64,000 bases of DNA from Odobenus rosmarus divergens. Taxonomy: Eukaryota > Chordata > Mammalia > Carnivora > Odobenidae. Below the pieces are notes generated by a model. It ran no database searches. It had not been told where the DNA came from and saw nothing but the letters and a program-made list of their open reading frames with translations. The stretch spans positions 3,492,779 through 3,556,778 of the forward strand of contig NW_004450477.1 in the NCBI RefSeq assembly GCF_000321225.1, given 5' to 3'. A program made the translations under genes and the position numbers. Positions 11,450 through 22,754 of the stretch are shown piece after piece; position 1 is the first letter of the stretch, and each line of letters begins with the position of its first letter.

Positions 11450-12770
11450 CTCTCTTATTTGTTACAGGCTTCTTTTTCTCTGCTTGTACCTGCACCCACC
11501 CCTTCTTCCTTTTTTTCTACATATTCTCCCTGTGTGACCTTATGTAGGCCCTTGGCTTTAAATATCATCTATATGCTGATGACTCCCAAATTTGTTTCTA
11601 CAGGCCTGACCTTTCCCCCTAATCATTAAACCCATGGATCTTGTCTATACAAGATTTCCACTAAACTGTCTGAAAGACTTCTTACAGATAACAAAGCTAA
11701 AACAGAAATCTTATTTCCCTTTTCTACCCCCGACTCCATATTCACACCATCCCAAATTTTGTTTCAATAAATACTAGCTACTCAAGTCAAAAAGTGTCCT
11801 TCACTTCTCTCCTTTCTTCTCTCTCCCCTCACAAGCAATCTATAAGCATACTTTTTTTGTTTTGTTTTTTTAAAGACTTTATTTATTTTATAGAGAAAGA
11901 CACAGCGAGAGAGGGAACACAAGCAGGGGGAGTGGGAGAGGGAGAAGCAGGCTTCCCGCTGAGCAGGGAGCCCGATGTGGGGCTCGATCCCAGGACCCTG
12001 GGATCATGACCTGAGCCAAAGGCAGACGCTTAATGACTGAGCCACCCAGGCGCCCCTATAAGCATACTGTTTTATTTCTATTCTACCTCCAAAATGTATG
12101 TACTTCTCCCAACCATAGTTCAAACCTGGGCTTCTGTAGAGAGTTCTGTTCTTACCCCCATGCAATTCATTTTCCACAGCAGATTGAAAGATCATTTAAA
12201 AATAGCAGTCTACCCCTGGCCTAAAATTCTTCAAAGACTCCTCAATCATGTAGAATGAAATCTGAAATCTTTGCCCATCTTAGAGTATTCTACATGATCT
12301 GGCTTCTGCTTACCTCATTTTATACCACTCTCCTTCTTAAACATTTACTGACCCTTACTTAAAATTTAAACTTCTTGCCATGGCCTTTAGGGCCCTTTAT
12401 CTTTTTTCTTCCTTGAATCCTATGTTCTAACTTCATTGCCCTCGGTCTTCTTTCAGTTTCTATTACATGCTGCATCATACCTATAGCTGCTTTTAGCACT
12501 CTTAATCCCATTATTTTTTGTGTTAACTTCTTTAGATGAGAGCTTAAATATTATCTCCTGAGAGGTTACTTTCCTGATCACCTATGTATAGCATATGTCT
12601 CTCATTGTTCCCTGTTTCAGTATTCTGAAGTCCCATATACCACCACCCAACTTTCAGCTTCATGAGGGCAAAGATCACAACTGTCTTGTTATATATGATA
12701 CATTATAACATATCTTCTATATGTTATGAAGATTAAATATTCAGCACATAGTATGTGTTCATAAAATATT
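11450..12770 (+). mobile_element. LINE-2 3' portion
   Basis: Clear L2 text: ATATGCTGATGACTCCCAAATTTG, AAACAGAAATCTTATTTCCC, CTTGCCATGGCCTTTAGGGCCC, AGAGCTTAAATATTATCTCC and GAGGTTACTTTCCTGATCACC. It ends in the L2 3' terminus (AGCACATAGTATGTGTTCATAAAATATTGG). A Can-SINE interrupts it at 11853-12056. Confidence 0.75.
11853..12056 (-). mobile_element. Can-SINE in L2
   Basis: T-rich tail, AAAGACTTTATTTATTTTATAGAG, body, and head ending TGACTGAGCCACCCAGGCGCC. A perfect 12-bp target duplication TATAAGCATACT lies at 11841-11852 and 12057-12068. Frames 11794-12009 and 12004-12195 are read-through of this SINE. Confidence 0.95.
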
Positions 12771-13091
12771 GGTGCAATGGATTTTTTAAAATCTCAATCT
12801 TCTCAGTAAAAAATGAAGTGAGATCATCTACTAAGAAAGGTGGCGGTAAGGACAATATCTGGGAGAAGGAAAGAGATACTTGGAATAATCTCAGGGGAAG
12901 GAATAACAAGAAGTCATCAAAAGGGATGATTAAGAAGTGTTGCATCCATATTATAAAAATTCCCTCAAGTTAATAAGGTAAACTACCCTAAGAGGCAATT
13001 CTCAGAAGGGTAAACCCAAACAGCCAACACATATATAAAATCTTCTCACAGCTAATCTTGGGAAAATAAAAATTAAAACCAATGAAAACAG

Positions 13092-14134
13092 ATGAAAGAC
13101 CTAAATATGACACAGGAATCCCTCCTGGAAGAGAACACAGGCAGCAACCTCTTTGACCTTGGCCACAGCAACTTCCAACTAGACACATCTCCAAAGGCAA
13201 GGGAAACAAAGGCAAAAATGACCTATTTGGACTTCATCAAGATAAAAAGCTTTTGCACAGCAAAGGAAACAGTCGACAAAACCAAAAGATGACCTACAGA
13301 ATGGGAGAAGATATTTGCAAATGTTTTATCAGATAGAGGGTTAGTATCCAAAATCTATAAAGAACCTATCAAACTCAACATCCAAAGAACAAATAATCCA
13401 AGAAATGGGCAGAAGACATGAACAGACATTTCTGCAAGGAAGACATACAAATGGCCAATGGACACATGAAAAAAATGTTCAACATCACTTGGCATCTGGG
13501 AAATACACATCAAAACCACAATAAGATGCCAGCTCACACCAGTCAGAATGGGCAAAAATAACAAGTCAGGAAACAACAGATGTTGGAGAGGATGTGGAGA
13601 GAGTGCTAGTGGGAATGCAAGCTGGTGCAGCCACTCTGGAAAACAGTAGGGAGGTTCCTCAAGAAGTTAAAAATAGAGCTACCCTACGACCCAGCAATTG
13701 CACTAGTAGGTATTTACCCCAAAGATACAAATGTAGTGATCTGAAGGGGCACCTGTATCCCAATGTTTATAGCAGCAGTGTCCACAATAGCCAAACTATG
13801 GAAAGAGCCCAGATGTCTATCAACAGATGAATGGATAAAGAAGATGTGGTATATATATGAACATAGGGGAAGGAAGGAAAAATAAAATAAGATAAAAACA
13901 GAGAGGGACACAAACCATAAGAGACTCTCAACTATAGGAAACAAACTGAGGGTTGCTGGAGGGGAGATGAGTAGGGGGATGGAGTAACTGGTTGATGGGC
14001 ATTAAAGAGGGCATGTGATGTAATGAGCACTGGGTGTTATATACAACTGATGAATCACTGAACTCTACCTCTGAAACCAATAATACACTATATGTTAATT
14101 AACTGAACTTAAATAAAAATTTTTTGAAAAGAAA
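13092..14134 (+). mobile_element. LINE-1 3' end, 5'-truncated
   Basis: Begins inside ORF2 (GATGAAAGACCTAAATATGAC) and runs through the ORF2 C-terminus and 3' UTR (GAGGGTTGCTGGAGGGGAGATG, GGGCATTAAAGAGGGCATG, GAGCACTGGGTGTTATATAC) to an A-rich end. A short duplication AAAACAG (13085-13091 and 14135-14141) may be the target site. Coding is broken: the frame 13092-13292 gives the ORF2 segment up to KETVDKTKR and then stops, and a different frame resumes at 13594. Confidence 0.85.
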
Positions 14135-14269
14135 AAAACAGTGAAAAAACAAAAAGGCAACATTTTGAAAATTAATAAACAGGCTGAATTGAAAGTTTTA
14201 ATAATATCAAGAGTTAAAGAGAGTGTGGAGAAACAGGTACTTTAATACACTGCTGTTAAGAATGCAAAT

Positions 14270-15172
14270 AATCAAGTCAAAAAATGGGCAGAAGACATGA
14301 ACAGAAACTTCTCAAAAGAAGATATACAAATGGCTAATAGACACATGAAAAAATGTTCATCATCATTAGCCATCAGGGAAATTCAAATCAAGACCACACT
14401 GAGATACCACCTTACACCAGTTAGAATGGCAAAAATTGACAAAGCAAGAAACAACAAATGTTGGAGAGGCTGTGGAGAAAGGGGAACCCTCTTACACTGT
14501 TGGTGGGAATGCAAGTTGGTACAGCCACTTTGGAAAACAGTGTGGCAGTTCCTCAAAAAATTAAAAATAGAGCTACCCTGTGACCCAGCAATTGCACTAC
14601 TGGGTATTTACCCCAAAGACACAGATGTAGTGAAAAGAAGGGCCGTGTGCACCCCAATGTTCATAGCAGCAATGTCCACAATAGCCAAACTGTGGAAAGA
14701 GGCGAGATGCCCTTCAACAGACAAATGGATAAAGAAGATGTGGTACATATATGCAATGGAATATTACTCAGCCATCAGAAAGGATGAATACCCAACTTTT
14801 ACATCAACATGGATGGGACTGGAGGAGATTATGCTAAATGAAATAAGTCAAGCAGAGAAAATCAATTATCATATAGTTTCACTTATTTGTGGAACATAAG
14901 GAATAGCATGGAGGACATTAGGAGAAGGAAGGGAAAAATGAAGGGGGGAATCGGAGGGGGAGCCTATGGACTCTGAAAAACAAACTGAGGGTTTTAGAGG
15001 GGAGGGGGTTGGGGAGATGGGTTAGCCCAGTGATGGGTATTAAGGAGGGCACATACTGAATGGAGCACTGGGTGCTATACAAAAACAATGAATCATGGAA
15101 CACTACATCAAAAACTAATGATATACTGTATGGTGACTAACATAACATAATAAAATTAAATTAAATTTAAAA
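14270..15172 (+). mobile_element. Younger LINE-1 3' end with perfect target duplication
   Basis: A 903-bp 5'-truncated L1 flanked by a perfect 12-bp duplication AAGAATGCAAAT (14258-14269 and 15173-15184). It keeps the complete 3' UTR: GAGGGTTTTAGAGGGGAGGG, GGGTATTAAGGAGGGCACATAC, CAATGAATCATGGAACACTAC. It ends in CATAATAAAATTAAATTAAATTTAAA. Its 3' end is the same subfamily as the copy entering the window at 63900. Confidence 0.95.
14297..14899 (+). pseudogene. L1 ORF2p C-terminal fragment, frame intact
   Basis: A 200-codon open frame encodes the last part of L1 ORF2p (endonuclease/reverse transcriptase). The enzymatic domains are missing because the element is 5'-truncated, so it is non-functional. 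The C-terminal cysteine motif is visible at residues about 55-72 ([18 protein letters not shown]), matching C-x3-C-x7-H-x4-C. It is followed by the [20 protein letters not shown] segment and a stretch ending [11 protein letters not shown] before the stop. The methionine at 14297 is just the first internal ATG, because the true start lies in the missing 5' part. The absence of frameshifts over 600 bp suggests this copy is much younger than its L1 host. Confidence 0.85.
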
Positions 15173-15318
15173 AAGAATGCAAATGGCTAGAATCACTTTG
15201 GTGGTCAACATGGCAATATCATTTTACAATTATTTTTAGTTATCAATGATAATTGGCACAGCAACTCCCCTTCTGATAATCCTCCCCTACCTTCTAACAT
15301 CATTTCTTTCCTCTTTTT

Positions 15319-15505
15319 TTTTAAGATTTTTATTTACTTTGGGGGGGGATGAGAAAGGACAGAGGGAGAGGGAGAGAGAGAATCTCAAGCAGACTCCTCA
15401 CTGAGCATGGAGCCTGACACAAGGTTACATCTCACACTCGGAGATCGTGACCTGAGCTGAAACCAAGAGTCAGACACCCAACTGACTGAGCCACCCAAGT
15501 GTCCC
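15319..15505 (-). mobile_element. Can-SINE, left member of an inverted pair
   Basis: TTAAGATTTTTATTTACTTTGG at the tail side and GACTGAGCCACCCAAGTGTCC at the head. Target duplication TCTTTCCTCTTTTT at 15305-15318 and 15506-15519, perfect over 14 bp. It faces the next SINE, 51 bp away. Confidence 0.93.
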
Positions 15506-15556
15506 TCTTTCCTCTTTTTAACTCACAGCCTTTTGGCCTAAAGAACTGTTCATGTA

Positions 15557-15724
15557 GGGATGCCTGGGTGGTTCTGTAGGTTAAGCGTCTGCCTTCAGTT
15601 CAGGTCATGATCCCAGGGTCCCAGGATGGAGTCCCACATCGGGCTCCTTGCTCAGCGGGGAGTCTACCACTCCCCCTGCTTGTGCTGTCTCTCTGACAAA
15701 TAAATAAAATCCTAAAAAAAAAAT
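15557..15724 (+). mobile_element. Can-SINE, right member of an inverted pair
   Basis: Head GGGATGCCTGGGTGGTTCTG, box B-like CAGGATGGAGTCCCAC, short CT tract, and AAATAAATAAAATCC tail. Target duplication TGTTCATGTA at 15547-15556 and 15725-15734. The pyrimidine tract is shorter than in other copies. Confidence 0.93.
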
Positions 15725-16610
15725 TGTTCATGTAAAAAGAGAACACTTCTCTAGTATTTCAGAATTCTTTAACAACATAAATGATTAACATGGGTGGGGA
15801 TCTCTGCTATCTTAGACATGCTAGAAGTCATCTGTAAAATTGTAAAATTGGGCTCAAAGACATCCCACTGTAAAGCATAACTAAAGTAAAATGAGAAAAA
15901 ATGTTTGCTATTAATTGAATGTCACATAGCTTCAATAATAGAGAAATTTTCAGGGATTGGACAGTGATCTTCCCATCATCTCTCAGATCTCTCAAATTCT
16001 TTTGAGCCATAATAAAAAGAAAAACCTCTTTCTTTCTGGTACTCTCCTAGACCCATATTTCACTATTTTAATCATTAGCTTTTTTGATAAATATAAAAAT
16101 CATCACTTAAACATAGAATTACTATATGACCCAGCACTCCTAGGTAACATTCATTTACACAAAGACTTATTATCCGTAACAGCCAAAAAGTGGAAATAAC
16201 CCAAATGTCAGGCAACTGATGAATGGATAAACAAAACATTGTATATCCATACAAGGGAACATTTGACAATAAAAAGGAACAAAGTACTAATACATGCTAC
16301 CATGTGGATGAACCTTGAAAACAAGCTAACTGAAAGGTCTCACAAAAGATCGTGAATTATATCTTCTATTTATATGAAATGTCCAGAAATGGCAAATCTA
16401 TAGATAAAGGATGTAAATTAATGATCACCTAGTACAGGGAGTGGAGAATAAGGAGCAACTGCAAATGAGCATAAGGTTTCTTTTGAAGGTGTTAGAATTA
16501 TTCTAAAATTAGGTTGTGGTGATGGTTGCACAACTCTAAACTTACTAAGAATTACTGTAAATGGGTGAATTTATGGTATATAAATTTATCTCACTATAAC
16601 TTAAAAATTT

Positions 16611-17111
16611 TTTCCTCTATTTTTAATATTGTTAAGCTTTCAAAATAGAGATAACAACAAAAGAAATGTTACAAAGCTTTGCATGCTCTCAGACCATATC
16701 AGCCTTCTTCCTCAAGATTTTTCTGCCCATGTACCCCTTCCTCCAGTTGGTAATTGCTTTTTTAAACTTAATTCTCCAAGATGACATCCCATTCTGTATT
16801 CAAAATAAATATAATACTAAGACAAGTAGTAGCAAATATTCAAATTCTATTTATGAGACCTATGTCTTGGTGAATGATAATTTGATTTTTAAAAGTTGTA
16901 TAAAACCAATTTTAAAAAGATAAATTGGTGGTAAATATAATTTATGAAATCAACTTTGCTAGTTTCTTCATTTTAAGCTATAAAGGAGATGACAGCACTT
17001 CACTAGTCTGGTTCCTGTTCTGTCCATGCCTGAGCTTGACCTTGTAGACTCTTGAAGAGCAAAGCTTCATTCTTACATTCCATATGAGGGCACCTCCCTT
17101 CTGTACCCTTG
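16611..17111. other. Non-coding, no recognised repeat
   Basis: No named repeat. The 85-codon frame at 16666-16923 is AT-rich and lacks a donor or acceptor at its ends. I do not consider it a gene. Confidence 0.35.
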
Positions 17112-17119
17112 CCACAAAC

Positions 17120-17312
17120 TTTTTTTTTTAAAGGTTTTATTTATTCATTTATTTAAGAGAGAGAGAGAGAGCAGGGGGAGGAGCAGAGGGAGAGAGACAA
17201 GCAGACTCCAAGCTAAGCACAGAGCCTGATGCGGGGCTCAATCTCATGACCCTGAGATCATGACCTGAGCTGAAATCAAGAGTTGGACACTCAAATGAGC
17301 CACCTAGGTGTC
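17120..17312 (-). mobile_element. Can-SINE
   Basis: TTTTTAAAGGTTTTATTTATTC at the tail, GAGAGAGAGAGAGCAGGGGG, and head ATGAGCCACCTAGGTGTCC. Target duplication CCACAAAC at 17112-17119 and 17313-17320. Confidence 0.92.
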
Positions 17313-17320
17313 CCACAAAC

Positions 17321-18640
17321 ACTAGTTTTTAAATGATGACTAATAGACTGAAGCATAAGGCTACTTGAGGTTCTCCCCAGCTGTTGTATACATATGCTTT
17401 GTTACTTTGCATATTGATGGCACTCAAATAGGAAAAAACAAACCCACTCTCCCCTTGTACATGGCATAGCATATCCCTATAATTAGCTTCTTCATGTGTA
17501 AAATCTACATGTTCTTGACTCTGGATAATTTTTTAATTATATTTGTCGTCTTAGTATATAGTGGATTTGTGGGATAAATATTTTCTAAGATGCCAATTCA
17601 TAGATTTTCAGGATATTAGATTATTTGGCTGCGTATCATTTTCCTAGGGCCTGATTTATATGTATATGGGACAGGGGGTAGAGACCATCATCTACAGAAA
17701 TTAGAGTAATTTCCTGAAGAATATTGCTGCTACCACTGGTTAAATACAAGGAGCTGGATAATCAATTGTGTAATCATTTACATTTTATATGCTGCACACA
17801 AATGGATAGAGTCATGGTGTTTTTCATCCTTCGCTTTAACAAATATACACAAATCTTTGTATAAAAGTAATTTTCTTCCCAGACAACATTAGTGGGCTTG
17901 GGGAATTGGAAGTTTCATTGCCACTTGAGTCAGCTTTACTTTGATAACCTCATTCCCAGTTTTATTTGGAATAAGAGCAGTTTGATTTCTGTTTAGACAG
18001 TGACTGCCTTTCCTGTTTCCAATCTGAAACATATGGACTCTTGTCCCAATTTGGAACAAGGGTGACATCTTGCCTAGTGAACATTGTTTCCCAGGAGATA
18101 GAGAAAAACAATGGTCTTCTCAAATGAATAAATAAAATCTTAAAAAAAAGTATCTTTTCTTTGTTACATCTTTTTTGCAAGCCCTGATAAATTAGTCTAA
18201 AGCCTACAGCTGCAGATTTCGGTATCATATCAAATCGTTGGTAGTACCCAAAGGACACTTTCTGGACCTAGTTGATATGTCCAAGTCTTGATTCCTTTTT
18301 TCGTTCTACAAGTGTGTAAGATTTTTATTTTAAAGGAATTAGTAAACATTGCTTTGTTTCATTTATACAACGGAAGTATTTGCACATAAGATATTTTGCA
18401 GTGGCAAGAAGGAGTCAGACAAAATGGATGGAAGCCAAAAACATCTTACCAGAAACATCACACTGGCATATAAGATTTTTATATGCCTGTAAAAGGATGG
18501 AGGCAGCAAGGTTAAGACTCATGATTATTAAGTCAGTTTTTTAATTCTTGTTTTCATAAGTCCCAAGAGTTCTCTCTGAAAGGATATACATTTTTTCCTT
18601 GCCATAAACAGTTATTTTTATTTTATTTTTTTAATTAATT
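17321..18640. other. Mostly single-copy-like DNA with a SINE-tail scrap
   Basis: No gene visible. At 18112-18150 there is an orphan 3' SINE tail (TCAAATGAATAAATAAAATC followed by A8) with no body, probably a heavily 5'-truncated copy. A perfect 9-bp inverted repeat GGCATATAA/TTATATGCC lies at 18465-18487. The 98-codon minus frame at 17962-18258 is unsupported. Confidence 0.4.
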
Positions 18641-18643
18641 TTT

Positions 18644-18835
18644 TTAAAAGATTTTATTTATTTATTTGACAGAGAGAGACACAGTGAGAGAGGGAACACA
18701 GGCAGGGGGAGTCATAGAGGGAGAAGCAGGCTTCCGGCCAAGCAGGGAGCCCGACATGGGGCTTGATCCCAGGACCCTGGGACCATGACCTGAGCCGAAG
18801 GCAGACGCTTAACAACTGAGCCACTGAGGCACCCC
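18644..18835 (-). mobile_element. Can-SINE
   Basis: TTAAAAGATTTTATTTATTTATT tail, AGAGGGAACACAGGCAGGGGG, and head CAACTGAGCCACTGAGGCACC. Imperfect duplication: AACAGTTATTTTTATT from 18607 against AACAGTTTTTATTTTT from 18836. The minus frame 18654-18869 is SINE read-through. Confidence 0.9.
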
Positions 18836-18849
18836 AACAGTTTTTATTT

Positions 18850-19436
18850 TTAATTAGCAATAGCTTCAAATGGCTTTTCTAACCACCTGGATATAGTTAA
18901 AAAAATTGATTTCTGGATTCAAGACAATGGAATACACAAAGGATAATCACATACAAACACAAAGGTTTAAAAAACAAGTGCATTCTTTTATTTGTAGAAG
19001 TATGTATGTAGGGATGTCCTGGGTAGATAGAGAAACTGGAGCTTTCTTTGAAGATAAGATGAAAAGAAACAATGCCTGTGTTTCTGAGCATACATTTTGA
19101 TCATAAAGTGTCTGAGGATATGGTTGTGATCTTGATTAGCCCATGGTTTGTTGTAGGTAGATGCCTGTCTCAGAAGGACTGGCTATTTCATATGAAACAG
19201 TGCTAATTTTTGATAATCCTACAGAGAAAATTTCATATTGAACTCAACTCATTTGTTTTTCACATTGCTCCTGTGGTGAAGAGGATTGATTTCTGTGTTG
19301 CTTTTGCTATTTGGCATTTTCTCCTTTGGTAAACAGTGTCTGCAAGCTTTAATCCTTTAACCTTGAATCTGAGCCCTGGGCTATTTGTTGGAAAGAGAAT
19401 CTTTCTTTGTTATATCATGTGACATGGTGAAGGACT
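18850..19436. other. Non-coding, no recognised repeat
   Basis: No repeat landmark and no supported frame. The short overlapping frames on both strands near 18900-19100 are mirror images of each other, which is typical of chance. Confidence 0.35.
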
Positions 19437-19440
19437 GCAT

Positions 19441-19812
19441 TAGTCAGGGTCAACCAGAGAATAGAAGCATTAGGAGATATACATTATGAGATGTATTGCA
19501 AGGAATAGGCTTATGCTAAGCAAGTCTGAAGTCCATAAGGCAAGCTATCAGGAAACTCAGGCTGGAACTCTTAGGTACAGGCTGAAGCTGCCGTCCACAG
19601 GAGGGATTTCTTCTTTTTCAGGATAGCCTCAGATCTGTCTTTAAGACTTCAAGAAATTGAATCAGGCCCATCCAAATTCCCTAAGATATTCTAGATTTTA
19701 ATCATATCTGTAAAATATCTTCACAGCAATCCCTAGATGAGTGTTTGACTGGTTCATTGGGTAATGTAGCCTAGCCAAGTTGACACATAAAAAAGAGCAT
19801 CACAGTACACCT
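19441..19812 (-). mobile_element. ERVL-type LTR (MLT2-like), ancient
   Basis: In antisense it begins CTGTGATGCTC...TGTGTCAACTTGGCTAGG and ends ...GACCCTGACTAATGCAG, the two hallmark ends of MLT2-type LTRs, with TTGGATGGGCCTGATTC between. It is positioned as the 3' LTR of the minus-strand ERVL internal sequence that follows. Very diverged and not expected to be active. Confidence 0.65.
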
Positions 19813-20870
19813 GGTGTCAGCTTGGCACCCATACACATCTCCTTAAACCATACTTAATCTCCAATAAAGATACTAAGAAAGGCACACTTCCACCTAACCT
19901 GATACAGTTATCCCGCATACAGCTGAAAAACCCAGTCCCCAGAGGAAGATGTGAAGTCTTTGGGTGATGGTCATTGTTCTTGCTATCCATTGTAATTTTA
20001 ATGCTGTGATGTAACGTAAATTATTATTAATGCATCTTATGTTAGATAATAAAGGGATGAGAGGAAAGAAAACAAAAAATTTAGTTAATATACAAACATA
20101 CTCATAACAAAGTAAGGAAAAAATATTAATCTTCATCTCTGCAACTGGCCACATGGCTGTAGCTGGAATTCATAACTAGTTTTTTTCAGTTACTCATTCC
20201 ATATTCCCTTTGCCATCAACAAACACTTCAACTGGTTATGAATCTTTGTCCAGGAAGATGACCCAAGCCTTCATTCCTGAGGGGGTGGGCCATTAGCATC
20301 ACGTCTAAATTGGATTGTTGTAGTTTCCAATGACTTTAATCAGAGGACATAGTACTAAGAGACACCCTAAGGGATTTCTTGTATTCCTGACATCCTCTTC
20401 CTGATCTCCATTGTGTAGTAGCAACCCATTTCCCTCTCAGATCAATCATCTCAGCTTATATAGTAACCATCTTCCTAGGTTGTTAAGTTAGAACCATGAA
20501 GAGCCCAAAGTGACAACATGGCATGTCTAATTCCAGTTCAGTGGAATCAGTGTTACATCTCCTGGTAGGAGTATTCCTCCTTTGGAACTAAGACCTCTGG
20601 ACCAACAGATTCTAAGGTAATGGGGAATGGAAGCAAAAATTTTGCTAATAGATCACTCAGGGAAATAGTGAGTAGAGCCACTCCCATTTCCAACCTTTCT
20701 TTTTTGGACTTATGAATCCTAGCTATGCTATGGGAGAAATAGTATCATATATTGGACACTGATTTAGAGCATATTTAGAACATCCTGGAGGATCTTTCCC
20801 CAGCCCTACAAGGTATTCCTTCCTAGCTGGCACTGTTGCTGAGCCTTTAAAAGCCATTTCACTATACTAC
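19813..20870 (-). mobile_element. ERVL-like internal region downstream of pol
   Basis: Continuous between the LTR and the integrase-like frame. Phrases such as ATCTCCATTGTGTAGTAGC (20405), GCATGTCTAATTCCAGTTCAG and GGACTTATGAATCCTAGC resemble what I remember as antisense ERVL internal sequence. No open frame survives. The 86-codon minus frame at 19894-20154 is unsupported. Confidence 0.5.
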
Positions 20871-21212
20871 CAAGATAGCTGTTTTAGGATGACTGGGGAT
20901 ATGGTAAGACCAATGAATTGCACTAGTATGGTCCCATTGCAGTACTTCATAGCAAATGTAAGTTCCTTGATCAGAGGCAATGCTGTGTAAAATACCATGG
21001 TGGTGGGTAAGGCATTCTGTAGGTCCATGGGTAGAAGCATTGTATACACAGAAGGAAAATCCATATCCAGAGTAAATTTCTATTCCAGTAAGATATATGA
21101 CAGCTACTAATACCATGACAGCTACTAATACTGGATACCTACAGTCTGTCAATTGAAAAAAAAATATGTGGCTAGAATGAATGCTGTGGTACTGGGTTAG
21201 AGTTGGAGACAT
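20862..21212 (-). pseudogene. ERVL pol integrase remnant
   Basis: A 116-codon minus-strand frame contains, from about residue 40, a retroviral integrase core-like segment: GIEIYSGYGF, then TECLTHHHGI, then HSIASDQGT and IHWSYHIPSHPKT. The DQGT aspartate is present. The acidic residue before YSGYGF, where integrases usually have the first catalytic Asp, is Glu here. A short deletion appears between the YSGYGF and TECL blocks, and the third acidic residue region is degraded. The first 40 residues do not look like integrase. This is a dead fossil of a class III (ERVL) element belonging with the LTR at 19441-19812. Confidence 0.72.
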
Positions 21213-21229
21213 TAGTATATATTCACGTT

Positions 21230-21600
21230 TTTATGTTGTCTCAATCTGCTCTGGCTGTCATAACCAAATACCAAAAACTAGGTGGCTTAGACAACGGAAA
21301 TTTATTCTCTCACAGTTCTGAAGCCTGGAAGTGTGAAATCAGAGTTATGTTGAGGGCTCTCTTGGCTTGTAGATGGCCACCTTCTCACTGTGTCCTTACA
21401 CGGTGGAAACAGAACCAGCGAGCTTTCTGGTATCTCTTCTTCTATGTATACTACTCCCATCATGAGGACCTCACTGTCATGACTCATTGAAACCTAATTA
21501 CCTCCCAAAGGCCCCATCTCCAAATACAAATACCATCACATTGAGAGTTAGGGCTTTGACACATGAATGGGGAGAGCATAATTCAGTCCATAGTGTGTTT
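21230..21600 (-). mobile_element. MLT1-type MaLR LTR
   Basis: Antisense landmarks in order: TCTGGCTGTCATAACCAAATACC, TGGCTTAGACAACGG, TTATTCTCTCACAGTTCTG, GGCTTGTAGATGGCCACC, CCCATCTCCAAATACAAATACC, ending ATAATTCAGTCCATAG. It abuts the ERVL relic but is a separate, non-ERVL-LTR family. Frames 21203-21490 and 21302-21487 lie inside it. Confidence 0.8.
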
Positions 21601-21779
21601 GTATGTGTGTACACACTGATGAGTATATTCAAAAATAAAATTAGATACAGTTTAGTATACTTAATATATATTCCCTAGCTATGTCTAAGAGGGCCTAGGA
21701 ACAATGATCCCCAGTGGCAATAAGCACACCCAGCACCCAGATCTTGGTTTCTAAATACCATTACCCAATAAAAGAAACC

Positions 21780-22750
21780 AGGACTCCTGAGAGAAATGGC
21801 TAATTATATGGATGGCACAAAGAAAAAGAGAGATGAGTCTGGATCCAGAAAGCAAGGAAGTGCTCAAAAATCAAAAGAATGAGAGCATGTCAAAGGGACA
21901 GAGAAGTCAACCTAAAAGAGCTTCCAATGGCCAAAGCCACAACAATTTGAGCAACAAAACAATGTAATCTATTACAACCCAAAGTATAAAATAAGTACAA
22001 ATGAGTCCATACTGATATAAATAAATGATTGAATGAATAAACAAATAGAAGAAAGGAGAAAAATGTTCCTTCAGAAGAATTCCAAGTCAATATTTCTCCC
22101 TCCAGGAGGTAGAGCTTAGTGCTGACTCCACTTGAGTGCGAGCTAGACTTAGTGACTCATACCCAAGGAATAGGATAGGGAAAGGGAGAATCATACTTTA
22201 TAGTGGAGAAATATGGTGAGCACTACCTTAATCAAATGACCAATGATTAGTCATGTTGATATCGTGTAACCCCTGGTATGATGTGATAAGGAAGGAACTT
22301 CACCACTGCAGTATTTTTTCCAAACATTTATAATCATGGGAAAAACAACAGACAAATCCAAATTGAGGAACATTATACAAAATATCTAACCAGTCCTCAA
22401 AACTGGTCAGGTATAGTCACGAAAGACAAAGACTGCACAACTGTCACAGACATGAGGGAACTAAGAACATATGATGATTAAATGCAGTATGATATCCTGG
22501 AACATATCCTGGGACAACAACAACAAAGGCATAAGTGTAAAAACTGATGAAATCCTAATAGTCTAAATAGTAATGTACGAATGTTGTTTGTTTTTTTTTT
22601 TTTGACAAATATATCATGCTACTATAAAATGTTAACTTTAGGGAAAGCTTGGTGAAGAGTATGGGGAAGGTCTCTATATCTTTGCAACTTCCCTGGAAAT
22701 CTAAAATTATTCTAAAATAAAAATTTTATTTTCAAAAACAGGGAAGTGCA
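21780..22750 (+). mobile_element. Ancient LINE-1 (L1ME-like) 3' region
   Basis: Contains GATGTGATAAGGAAGGAACTTC, CAGTCCTCAAAACTGGTCAGG, CAGACATGAGGGAACTAAG, ATCCTGGGACAACAACAAC and finally TTGCAACTTCCCTGGAAATC, TAAAATTATTCTAAAATAAAAATT. This is the usual order at the 3' end of old L1ME/HAL1-type elements. Confidence 0.6.
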
Positions 22751-22754
22751 AAGA

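Larger units (their letters stand above)
12980..16610 (+). mobile_element. Ancient LINE-1 (L1M-type) host of several insertions
   Basis: Old plus-strand L1 text is found at 12990-13091, 14142-14257, 15185-15300 and 16050-16610. It includes GTGTGGAGAAACAGGTACTTTAATACACTGCTG, then after the nested copies ATGACCCAGCACTCCTAGG, GATGAATGGATAAACAAAAC and GTGGTGATGGTTGCACAAC, ending near 16610. Two younger L1 copies and two SINEs are inserted in it. Confidence 0.65.

Noticed and set aside
18445..18495. Minus-strand mini-exon between TTTTACAG and GTAAGATG
   Set aside because: It would be about 35 nt and mostly a palindrome. Too short to support without transcript data.
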